A stretch of 64,000 nucleotides of DNA from Tianweitania sediminis (GTDB lineage: Bacteria > Pseudomonadota > Alphaproteobacteria > Rhizobiales > Rhizobiaceae). The notes under the pieces are model-generated. The model did not search any database, had not been told where the DNA came from, and was given only the letters and a program-made list of their open reading frames with translations. Of this stretch, positions 18,550 to 26,701 are shown piece by piece. Location: the NCBI RefSeq assembly GCF_017813335.1, contig NZ_JAGIYY010000007.1, forward strand, positions 1 to 64,000, read 5' to 3'. Within the stretch, counting starts at the first letter, position 1. Every line of letters starts with the position of its first letter. The translations under genes and the position numbers were made by a program.

Positions 18550-20329
18550 TGGCGACCAACGCGACAAGAGCGGCGATGGCGTTTTCGATATAGGTGGGCG
18601 GCCGAATGCCGACGGCTTTCTTCGCCAGGCGGGCGCCGAGCCGGCCTTTACCGACACTCGCGACCATCGCCAGCAGCTGTTCGGCATCGACTGCCGCGCC
18701 TGCACGCCAGTTGGCGATGCGGTTGGTCCTGACCGATCCGAAATCCTGTTCGCTGAGGATGTCGAGCAGGGGTTCCAACAGGGCGGGCGTGTTGGCGACG
18801 GAGACTTCGAAGGTCCGTTCGTTGAGGAAGACCCTGGTCTTCATCGCACCGGCACTGAATGCCGCATAGTCCTTTCCCTCCCACTCCGCCAGCTGCGCCG
18901 GCGTCAGTGGCGGCTTGCCGCGAATGGTGAGCATGTCCGCCCAAAGATCCATGGTTCGCTTTTTGCCGAGAGGAGGCTTGCTCCCGTCGAGCGGATCCCA
19001 GTCGGTGATGACGCAATAGGGCAGTTTCAGCGCCTCGGCGAGCTTGACGTAGGGACGGAAATTCGTGCCGGCAACATTGCAGACGGTTATGCCGAGATCG
19101 TCGAGCGAATAGCCGAGCGACGCAGCGAAGATGGGCATGAGCGCCTCCTCCGCGTCGCCTTCGACGAAGATGGCGCCACGCGCAAACAGCAGTTCGGCGC
19201 GGGTTGCGTCGAGGTAGTTTTCGAGATCGTCAAGCTCGTCGGATGTCACCGGCAACGTCGCCAGTGAGAATGCCTGTGTCGCGCCTCCTTGTCTCTTCAG
19301 CTGGACGATCGACCGCAAAGGCGCCACGGCGGCCAAAGTGGGCGAGTGGCTTGTGACAATCATGGCTTGGGAAGCCTCGGCATTGCCAAGCAGCTTGGAA
19401 AAAACCGATCGCTGCAGGTGCGGGTGGAGATGCGCTTCCGGCTCCTCAATGCACAGCAGCGAGAAGTTGCGTTCGTTCTTCTTGCGGCGCCATGCAAATT
19501 CCGCGAGCTTCAGTGCGAGCAGCGCAACGTTCGCCGATCCGAGGCTGGCCTCCGCAATGCCGCGCTTGCCATCATCGATGAACATCGCGATGGCCCGGAA
19601 GAGACGAAGCGGGTCGGCCGGCGCGAATCTGAGGCGCGCGTCTATGTCATGCGCTTTTCCGGACAGGTGGGCTATGCCGGTGCGCAGTTCATCTTCCAAC
19701 GTCTTGATGGTCGGAAACGCCTCAAGCGCCTTGCTCGCCTTGTCGAGTTCGGCAGCTACGGCGTCGAGATCCGTGCGGCTGATGCCGGATACGGCCTCCT
19801 CCAGCAAATGGCGGAGCGGCGACGCCTTCCAACTGCCGAGCTGGCCCTCGGCGTCACGCAAGGCATCCAGCAGATCGATCGCGATGCGGCGACGAACCTT
19901 CGCCGGCAGTGAACGCGTTTCGTCGCCACCGCCGAAGACCAGAAACTCGCAATCTGCGCCCGACTGCGGCGCGCCGGCGACATCCGACTTCTTGCGGAAG
20001 ACATAGCTTAGCTGTGCAGTCGCCGGATCATGAGGCGACCGGAAATCGGTCAGGAGCGCGGTAAGCGCCATGTCCGCCGCGAAATCCGAGAGCTCCAGAT
20101 GCACCTCGATGGGCGCGCTATAGTCGGTCGGCCCACCGTCCCAGAAGTCGGTGAGCTTCAGCTGCCGGGCCGAATCGGGCAATGTCGGGTCGAGGATGAG
20201 CTGGATCGCGAAAAGCAGATTGCTCTTGCCGACCCGGTTCTCGCCAAGGAGCACTACATTGCCGGCCAGGGCGACGTCGATCGACTGGAAGTTCCTGAAA
20301 TTGCTGATCTTCAACTTGCTTAGATGCAT
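18542..20329 (-). CDS. gajA: GajA-like OLD-family ATPase/TOPRIM nuclease
   Basis: A 595-aa OLD-family protein. It has an ABC-like ATPase domain with Walker A GENRVGKS (29-36), Walker B LLCIEEPEAHLHP (291-303) and an H-switch TSHSP, followed by a TOPRIM nuclease with E390 in IFVEGDAEEALM and D443/D445 in VITDWDP. GajA of Gabija (about 580 aa) is an ATP-inhibited nuclease that forms the core of an antiviral complex. The gene is first in a two-gene operon with the UvrD helicase. It is divergent across 99 bases from the AddB/AddA-like genes, which is unusual for Gabija and could mean joint regulation. Confidence 0.85.
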   Translation of the reverse strand: MHLSKLKISNFRNFQSIDVALAGNVVLLGENRVGKSNLLFAIQLILDPTLPDSARQLKLTDFWDGGPTDYSAPIEVHLELSDFAADMALTALLTDFRSPHDPATAQLSYVFRKKSDVAGAPQSGADCEFLVFGGGDETRSLPAKVRRRIAIDLLDALRDAEGQLGSWKASPLRHLLEEAVSGISRTDLDAVAAELDKASKALEAFPTIKTLEDELRTGIAHLSGKAHDIDARLRFAPADPLRLFRAIAMFIDDGKRGIAEASLGSANVALLALKLAEFAWRRKKNERNFSLLCIEEPEAHLHPHLQRSVFSKLLGNAEASQAMIVTSHSPTLAAVAPLRSIVQLKRQGGATQAFSLATLPVTSDELDDLENYLDATRAELLFARGAIFVEGDAEEALMPIFAASLGYSLDDLGITVCNVAGTNFRPYVKLAEALKLPYCVITDWDPLDGSKPPLGKKRTMDLWADMLTIRGKPPLTPAQLAEWEGKDYAAFSAGAMKTRVFLNERTFEVSVANTPALLEPLLDILSEQDFGSVRTNRIANWRAGAAVDAEQLLAMVASVGKGRLGARLAKKAVGIRPPTYIENAIAALVALVANA

Positions 20330-20428
20330 TTCCGTCCCCGACGCCTGATCTTTTTCTTTGCCTGAGCTTCAATAGCCGGTGATTTTGGGCGATCACAGTG
20401 CCCTGTTGGACGAACAACACGAAACCCG
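20330..20428. promoter_or_regulatory. Divergent promoter region, Gabija-like / AddAB-like operons
   Basis: The two operons start back to back across these 99 bases, so both promoters must be here. I see no clear operator palindrome. Shared regulation is an inference from the arrangement only. Confidence 0.5.
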
Positions 20429-23080
20429 ATGCTTATTCGCACTACTCACGTCGTCGATGGAATGCTAGCGCTGCGCAGCGCTCGCGCCGCAGCGGCGCGA
20501 GGCGGAGCAATCGGTCGTGAGATCGTCACCTTGCCCCTGCTCGCCGCGCGCTTGGTCGGCGGTTTTGCCACGCCGGCCGGTACTGACGTTCTCTATCCCG
20601 CAATTCAGGCCGCGCTCGCTTCCGAGAGCTTTGGCGACATCGGAACGGTCGCCGGATTGCCTGGTATGCCGCGCGCCGTTCTCCACGCATTGGATTGCGT
20701 CTGGCGGGCGGATCTCGATCTATCCTTATTGGCGGGCGAGACGCCGCGGTTCGGTGACCTTCATCTCATCGAGGCCTTTATCCGCGATCACATTCCGCCC
20801 GCGCACATGCTGCCGCGCGATCTTCGAGACGCAGCTGGCAAGCGGGTCGAACTTGCGCGTGGCCTCCTGGGTTCAGTGACGCTGTCGGGACTGGTGGACG
20901 TCGATCCGCTCTGGCGGCCGCTTCTCAACGATCTTGCGCGCGTCACCGACCTCACCTGGGAATTGCCGGCGCCCGTCGAGCAACCATGGTTCGAAGGTGA
21001 GATCAAGCAAAAGGCGGTGACCGCCCCGTCGCGCAGGTCCGCCGAGGCGAGCGCGGACCCCAAGTCGGAGGTCGTCGAGGCGCTACGCTGGACCCGGCAG
21101 CTGCTGGCGACTGGCAAGGTGCAAGCTGAGCACATCGCCATCGCCGCGACGTCGACGCAGGACTGGGACGATCATTTCCTGGCCTATGCGCGAAGCGCTG
21201 GGGTGCCATTGCATTTCTCTCACGGCGTCCCTGCCTTGAGCACGCCGGAGGGCCAAGCCTGTGCCGCACTGGCCGACATTCTCACAAACGGGCTCAATCA
21301 GGAACGGGTCTGGCGCTTGATCCGGCGGCTGCCCGCGCACCCGTTCACCAGCCAGCTTCCGCCGGACTGGTTCGCCGCGATCCCGCGCAACGCTGGCTTG
21401 CGTAGCCTCGACCAGTGGCGAGAAGTCTTGGCGGCAGCGGGGCCGTACCGAAGCGATGGCGAGCTTGGCGAGCAGATTTTGTTCCCAATTCTCGAGCTTC
21501 TCGCGCGCGGGGCAGAGGTGGGCGGAGAGGCGGGCACGCGGTTGCTGAGCGGCGCCAGTTTGGCGATGTGGGAGGAGGCGCTGCGAAGCGCGCCGGCGCA
21601 AGCCATCGGCCTGTCATTGCAATCGTTGCGTGTCGCCGATCGGCGTGACCCGGCCAACAGCGTCGTCTGGTGCCCGGCATCGCAGTTGGCGGCGTGTCCG
21701 CGGCCGTTCACCCGCCTGCTTGGCCTTACCAGCCGGTCCTGGCCGCGCTCAGAAAACGACGATCCGCTGCTGCCGCACCATTTGCTAGACCGCCGCAGGC
21801 TTCATCCCATGGGAGTCGCCGAGCGCGACCGACGCCATTTCGAGATCATCCAGGCGCACACAAGCGAAGAACTCGTTCTGTCGCGCTCGCTGCGCAACGG
21901 CAAGGGTGGGGTTCTTTCAACCAGTTCGCTTTGGCCTTCGGCGGAGATCGTGCATAAGCGCGATCGCATTCCCGAGCACGCTTTCAGCGAGGCGGACAGG
22001 CTGCTGGCCCGGCCACGCGATGCCGGTCAACTCGCCCATGTCCGGCAAAGCCAGCTTTGCTGGCGCGATTGGCATCGGCCCTCGGATCTAACGCCACATG
22101 ACGGGTTTTCAGGCGCCAATCATCCGGCAATTGAGAGAGCCTTGTCGCGGGTTCAGTCGACGACATCACTGCAGCGACTGCTGCGGGATCCGCTCGGCTT
22201 CGTCTGGCGCTACGCTCTGGGCTGGCGCCCAATCCGGTTCCAGTCCGACGCGTTGCAACTCGGCCCGGTTGTTTTCGGCGAGCTGGTGCATGAGTTGATC
22301 AGCGGCGCGATCGCGATGCTCGAACCAGCGCCGGGATTTGCGCGTGCGAACGCTAGCGAGATCGAAGCTGCGATCATGGATGCTTCGACGGCTATCCTGA
22401 ACGCGTGGCCGCTGCAGCGGTCGGTTCCACCACCCATCCTGTGGCGACATACAGTGAGCGAGGCTGCACATCGCACTGCCAAGGGTCTCGCCGCCGACGA
22501 TCAGGTCAGATCTGATACGCGAAGTTGGACTGAGGTGCCATTTGGGCAAGGCAGTGCTGCAGAGGAAGATGCGCCGTGGGACACGACGATCGCGGTGTCG
22601 ATCGAGCAGACCGGCCTGGTGTTCGGCGGCCGCATGGATCGGCTCGATATCCGCGCCACCGGCGACGCCGCGCGGATTACCGATTACAAGAGCGCCAAGC
22701 CACCTCCGAGACATCAACGCATCGCATTGGGCCAGGGTCGCGAGCTGCAGCGTGTGCTATATGCAATTGCAGCCCGTGCGCTGCTGCCTGAAGTCAGGAC
22801 CGTCGTGGCGCGCTTGGTCTATCTCGCCGACGATCCGGCGACCTTCGAGCTCAAGGGCGACGAACTCGATCAGGTGGTAACCGAGGCGGCCGGCTATCTG
22901 TCGGCTGCCATGATGATTCTACGCAGCGGTCGGATCGCGCCGCGTTGGGAGCAGGACGCCGACTATGACGATATGCGCCTCGCGATGCCGGCCGATCGCG
23001 AGAGTTATCTGCGCCGAAAGGCTTCCGAGTTCCGGGTGGCCAATCAGTCGCTCAACAGGCTCTGGAGCGCCTCGACATGA
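20429..23080 (+). CDS. AddB-like PD-(D/E)XK nuclease, inactivated-helicase fold
   Basis: An 883-aa protein resembling AddB/RexB. The C-terminal RecB-type nuclease motif is present: FGGRMDRLDI, ITDYKSAKPP (catalytic D and K) and GRELQRVLYA (QxxxY). No Walker A is seen at the N-terminus, and the four-cysteine iron-sulfur signature of many AddB proteins is absent (LLRDPLGFVWRYAL where the Cys-bearing segment should be). It is shorter than usual chromosomal AddB (over 1000 aa). It is coupled by ATGA overlap to the AddA-like gene. It sits in a defence island beside transposition genes, so it is more likely part of a defence nuclease-helicase complex than the housekeeping AddAB (inference). Confidence 0.8.
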   Translation: MLIRTTHVVDGMLALRSARAAAARGGAIGREIVTLPLLAARLVGGFATPAGTDVLYPAIQAALASESFGDIGTVAGLPGMPRAVLHALDCVWRADLDLSLLAGETPRFGDLHLIEAFIRDHIPPAHMLPRDLRDAAGKRVELARGLLGSVTLSGLVDVDPLWRPLLNDLARVTDLTWELPAPVEQPWFEGEIKQKAVTAPSRRSAEASADPKSEVVEALRWTRQLLATGKVQAEHIAIAATSTQDWDDHFLAYARSAGVPLHFSHGVPALSTPEGQACAALADILTNGLNQERVWRLIRRLPAHPFTSQLPPDWFAAIPRNAGLRSLDQWREVLAAAGPYRSDGELGEQILFPILELLARGAEVGGEAGTRLLSGASLAMWEEALRSAPAQAIGLSLQSLRVADRRDPANSVVWCPASQLAACPRPFTRLLGLTSRSWPRSENDDPLLPHHLLDRRRLHPMGVAERDRRHFEIIQAHTSEELVLSRSLRNGKGGVLSTSSLWPSAEIVHKRDRIPEHAFSEADRLLARPRDAGQLAHVRQSQLCWRDWHRPSDLTPHDGFSGANHPAIERALSRVQSTTSLQRLLRDPLGFVWRYALGWRPIRFQSDALQLGPVVFGELVHELISGAIAMLEPAPGFARANASEIEAAIMDASTAILNAWPLQRSVPPPILWRHTVSEAAHRTAKGLAADDQVRSDTRSWTEVPFGQGSAAEEDAPWDTTIAVSIEQTGLVFGGRMDRLDIRATGDAARITDYKSAKPPPRHQRIALGQGRELQRVLYAIAARALLPEVRTVVARLVYLADDPATFELKGDELDQVVTEAAGYLSAAMMILRSGRIAPRWEQDADYDDMRLAMPADRESYLRRKASEFRVANQSLNRLWSAST

Positions 23081-26000
23081 CGCTCGTCGATCAGGATGCC
23101 CGTTGTCGGGCAATGACCGATTTTTCCTCGATTCTGCTGGTCGAGGCGGCTGCGGGAACCGGTAAGACCTCACTGATGGCCGGTCGCGTGGCGATGATGC
23201 TGGCGGACGGCCGCCGGCCTGGTGAGATCGCCGCCATCACCTTCACGGAGCTTGCGGCGAGCCAACTCGCGCGCCGAATCAGGGAGACAGTCGACACGCT
23301 GCTGTCGGGGGATGTTCCCGCATTCCTTGAGACGGTTCTTCCGCAGGGGCTTTCGGAGCAACAGCGCAAAGCGCTGATCACTGCCTCTCCCCAGCTTGAT
23401 GAGCTGACAGCGACCACCATTCACGGGTTTTGCCAGGCAATCATCCGCAGCCATGGTGTGCAGGCCGGCCTCGACCCTGGCGCCCGTGTGGTCGACGCGA
23501 CGGTCGCCGACAATCTGTTCATGGCCGAGCTGTCGGCCTGGTTTTCCCAACGGCTCGCGGCTGACGCGGTGGAAGGCGACCCAATCGTGGTCCTCGCCGA
23601 GGAAATTCCCCTTCAGGTCGTCAACCTCATTCGCGAACTCGCGAGCCTTCGGCGCAAGCACCCCGATGCCCAACCGATTCCTCCGTCGCTCGACGCACGG
23701 CCCGACATCGATTTCGTTCAGGCGGTCGACGATTTCGACCGGTGGCACGCGAGTGGGGAACCCGACAAATGGCTTTCCGACATCGCGCACGAATTGCGCC
23801 GGCTTCAAGAGCGCTATCAGGATTGTCTCGCAGGCAAAGCGGATTTCCGATCCCTGTGGCGGCTCTGCGAGCCGGGAACCGGCCGCCTCTTTGAGCGCAA
23901 GGGCCTGCAGCTGAAAACCTACGATGAGGCGGCGCGGGGCTTCGGCGCTCACCGCAATGACGCTGGTCCCGGTGACGGCCGGACGCTCTACGAAACCGTC
24001 GTCATCGCCTGGAGCGAACTCGTAGGTCATATCGCCAGCACGCTGGTATGCTCGCTGTCGGTCTCCCTCGACCAGTTGCTGGAAAGCTATCAGACACGCA
24101 AGCGGGCTGCCGCCGTCCTGGATTTCGACGACCTGCTGATCCACGTTCGTACCCTTGTCCGCGACCACGAAGAGGTGCGTCAGGCCATCAGCCAACGCTA
24201 TCGCTATGTCCTGGTCGATGAGTTCCAGGACACGGACGGCATCCAGAACGAGATCTTGTTCTCGATCGCCGCGACCGAACCACGGCCGGGACAATGGGAG
24301 AAGTCAGAACTGCAGCGCGGAGCGCTCTTCCTCGTCGGCGATCCGAAACAGGCGATCTATCGTTTCCGCGGCGCCGACATCGAAGCATATGAACTCTGTC
24401 GCCAGTTGATCGACCGCCAGGATCATGGCGCCGTGCTCGAGATCACCGCCAATTTCCGATCGCTGAGCCCAATCATCGAGCATGTGAACGCCTGCTTCGA
24501 GCCGGTCTTTGCCAAGCCCTCGCAGCCCCGATACGTCGCGCTCGCACCCACGCTCTTCGAGGCGTCACATTCGCTTCCTTGCGTGGCGCGCTTCACCGTC
24601 GAGGTGGCGACCGAGGGCCGCATCTACGCGGAAATGTTCCGAGAAGCCGAGGCGGAGCGGGTTGCCGACCTTTGCGCCGCCTTGATCGGCAACGTGTCGA
24701 TACAACGCCCCGACAAGACATGCACGCCGTTCCAGGCCGGCGACATCGCCCTACTCTCACCGGGACATACGGAACTATGGCGCTACGAGCGAGCGCTCGA
24801 GCAGCGCGGGGTCGCGGTATCCTCGCAAGCAGGCCAGACACTGATGCGACGGCAGGAAACGCAGGACATTCTCGCCCTGCTGCGGGTCTTGGCCGACTCC
24901 TCCGACACCTTGGCCTTCGGTGCTTTGATGCGAGGCCCCCTGGTTGGCCTAAGCGAACAGGAACTCCTCGACATCACAGCAGCCCTTCCCGAGAGCGAGG
25001 AGGGCCAAAGTTTCTTCACGGTCCGGACGGATCCCGAACTAGTGCAGCATCAGGTGGCAAGGCATATCCTCGTCGAGCTGCAACAGCTTCGGCGACGGAC
25101 GTCGATCATGACGCCAAGTCTCATCCTCGCGGACGCCATCGAGCGCTTGAACGTCCGCGTGATCATGGCGGCGCGTCATGGCAACCGCAACGCCCGCGCG
25201 CTCGCCAATCTCGATGCCTTGATCGAGAGAGCGCGCGGCTATTCGGTCGCAGGGCTGCGGGCATTCATTGCCGATCTCCAGTCTGACTGGGAGCGCAAGG
25301 CGCGAGCGCAGGAAGGCCGCATCGACGCCGCCTCGGACGCCATCGAAATCGTGACCATTCATAGCGCCAAGGGATTGGAGTGGCCTGTCGTGATTCCGGT
25401 CAATTCCACGACCGAACTCTACCGGCCCGATCAGTTCGTGCACCGGCAATCCGACAACAGCCTACACTGGATGCTCGGCGGCGTCGCGCCGCCGGAGCTC
25501 GCCGCCGCGCGTGCCGCCGAAAGCCTTGAAGACGCCAATCAACGAGAACGGATCTGGTATGTGGCCTGCACGCGGGCGCGGGATCTCCTGATCCTCCCGC
25601 ACATCCCCCAGGCGTCCAAAGACTCCTGGTTCAGCTCGATAGACCTGCATCAGCACGACGTTCCCGAGTTGGATCTGTCGTCCTTTGCGCTTCAAAGAAG
25701 GCCGGAACCGGCGTCTCGGCCAAACGAACAGTCGTCCGACATTTTTGCCGCTGAGCAGCGATCCGTCGAGGAGAGCGCGCCGCTGGTCGTCTGGCGCCGG
25801 CCCAGCGAGCATGATGCCGATCGGCGCGGCGACCCTCTCGATGGCGTCGTGATTTCGGAGAACCATATTGAACATCTCGACGTGGTCGGCGCCGGAGCTC
25901 GCCGCGGTGTCATCCTTCACAAGCTGATGGAAGAGCTTCTGACCGGCGAGCTTGCGGAAGAGTTGGACGCGGGCGTTTCGCGTGCTCGTGAACTGCTCGA

Positions 26001-26355
26001 TCAACTGATCGTCGACGTCGACGAGCCTCGACCCGATCCCAAAGAGATGGCCGCAGTGGCAATTCGCGGCCTCTCTTTGCCACAGATTGCCGAATTGCGG
26101 CCCTATCTCATGCCCGAGGTCGCAATCTGGGGCCACGACGAGGCTGGTCTTATCGCCGGGCGGGCAGACGCCTTGGCGGTCATCGAAGAACGCATTGACG
26201 CTGCGATCGATTGGAAATCTGACGTAAACCCTACACCCGCTATGCGCGAGGCACATTTACAGCAACTGCATGACTATCTGTCCGCGACAGGCGCCCTACG
26301 CGGCGCGATTGTCTATCTGACGAGCGGCGAGGTCGCTTGGGTCCTCCGGTCCTAA
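23077..26355 (+). CDS. AddA-like UvrD helicase with C-terminal nuclease domain
   Basis: A 1092-aa superfamily-1 helicase-nuclease. Walker A is AAAGTGKT (24-31), motif II VLVDEFQDT, motif III GDPKQAIYRFRGAD, and motif V VTIHSAKGLEWPVV. The last 150 residues carry a RecB-like nuclease: GVILHKLMEELL, AGRADALAVI and AAIDWKSDV with catalytic D and K, then HLQQLHDYL. Its start overlaps the AddB-like stop (ATGA). It would process double-stranded DNA ends with its partner. Compared with housekeeping AddA (about 1150-1200 aa) it is somewhat short. It ends 10 bases from the opposed scpB remnant. Confidence 0.83.
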   Translation: MTLVDQDARCRAMTDFSSILLVEAAAGTGKTSLMAGRVAMMLADGRRPGEIAAITFTELAASQLARRIRETVDTLLSGDVPAFLETVLPQGLSEQQRKALITASPQLDELTATTIHGFCQAIIRSHGVQAGLDPGARVVDATVADNLFMAELSAWFSQRLAADAVEGDPIVVLAEEIPLQVVNLIRELASLRRKHPDAQPIPPSLDARPDIDFVQAVDDFDRWHASGEPDKWLSDIAHELRRLQERYQDCLAGKADFRSLWRLCEPGTGRLFERKGLQLKTYDEAARGFGAHRNDAGPGDGRTLYETVVIAWSELVGHIASTLVCSLSVSLDQLLESYQTRKRAAAVLDFDDLLIHVRTLVRDHEEVRQAISQRYRYVLVDEFQDTDGIQNEILFSIAATEPRPGQWEKSELQRGALFLVGDPKQAIYRFRGADIEAYELCRQLIDRQDHGAVLEITANFRSLSPIIEHVNACFEPVFAKPSQPRYVALAPTLFEASHSLPCVARFTVEVATEGRIYAEMFREAEAERVADLCAALIGNVSIQRPDKTCTPFQAGDIALLSPGHTELWRYERALEQRGVAVSSQAGQTLMRRQETQDILALLRVLADSSDTLAFGALMRGPLVGLSEQELLDITAALPESEEGQSFFTVRTDPELVQHQVARHILVELQQLRRRTSIMTPSLILADAIERLNVRVIMAARHGNRNARALANLDALIERARGYSVAGLRAFIADLQSDWERKARAQEGRIDAASDAIEIVTIHSAKGLEWPVVIPVNSTTELYRPDQFVHRQSDNSLHWMLGGVAPPELAAARAAESLEDANQRERIWYVACTRARDLLILPHIPQASKDSWFSSIDLHQHDVPELDLSSFALQRRPEPASRPNEQSSDIFAAEQRSVEESAPLVVWRRPSEHDADRRGDPLDGVVISENHIEHLDVVGAGARRGVILHKLMEELLTGELAEELDAGVSRARELLDQLIVDVDEPRPDPKEMAAVAIRGLSLPQIAELRPYLMPEVAIWGHDEAGLIAGRADALAVIEERIDAAIDWKSDVNPTPAMREAHLQQLHDYLSATGALRGAIVYLTSGEVAWVLRS

Positions 26356-26365
26356 CAGGCATCAT

Positions 26366-26527
26366 CTATTCGTCGAGCGGGACGCCGGCACCACTATCTT
26401 CGATATCTGCAAACCCCGGTATGATGTCGCCCGCCAGCAGTTTCTCTTTGCTAAGCAGTCCTGCGTCCTCCAGGGCCTCGCGGTCGGGAAGATCGCGCAA
26501 GGTGTCGAGCCCGAACTCGAGCAGGAA
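26366..26527 (-). pseudogene. scpB: Probable ScpB C-terminal remnant, cut by the Tn3 element
   Basis: Read from the Tn3 border leftward, the frame gives FLLEFGLDTLRDLPDREAL, EDAGLLSKEK and a TAG at 26366-26368, resembling the end of the SMC-Scp complex subunit ScpB. Only about 54 residues remain; the rest was lost at or before the Tn3 insertion. ScpB-like and RHE_PE00001-like genes both occur on rhizobial plasmids. The scpB remnant and the DUF1612 gene at 11988 share orientation, so they may once have been neighbours. The identification rests on a short segment. Confidence 0.55.
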
Positions 26528-26565
26528 GGGGTCAGAACAAGAGGAGTTCGAAATCGTACGCTTAG
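26528..26565 (+). repeat. Left 38-bp terminal inverted repeat of the Tn3 element
   Basis: Begins GGGGTCAGAACAAGAG and ends CGTACGCTTAG. It matches the right repeat (29696-29733, reverse complement) at 34 of 38 positions by eye. Length and the GGGG start are standard for Tn3-family ends. Confidence 0.9.
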
Positions 26566-26701
26566 GTCGAACGCACCATGAACGGCGATGGATGAGCAGC
26601 GCCGGATCCTGTGGATTGTCATCGCGACGCGTCGGTTTTGATTTCCTCATCTGCCCGACTCGACAACGCTTCAGCCAGATGGCCGTGTATAGGGACGGAA
26701 G

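Noticed and set aside
17266-18732. Long open frame on the plus strand opposite the GajB-like gene, and a similar one at 9654-10760 opposite ietS
   Set aside because: Both are antisense to genes with full motif sets and show no recognisable domain; they result from high GC content.
13082-26366. Weak match between TGCTGTTTAGG (13084-13094) and, on the minus strand, TGCCTGTTAGG near 26351-26361, as possible transposon ends
   Set aside because: The alignment needs gaps, no target duplication is visible, and the right copy would have to include the AddA-like stop codon.
26528-26565. GTTCGAAA inside the Tn3 left repeat as a TetR operator
   Set aside because: The CTAAC/CAAAC half is missing and the match belongs to the 38-bp terminal repeat.
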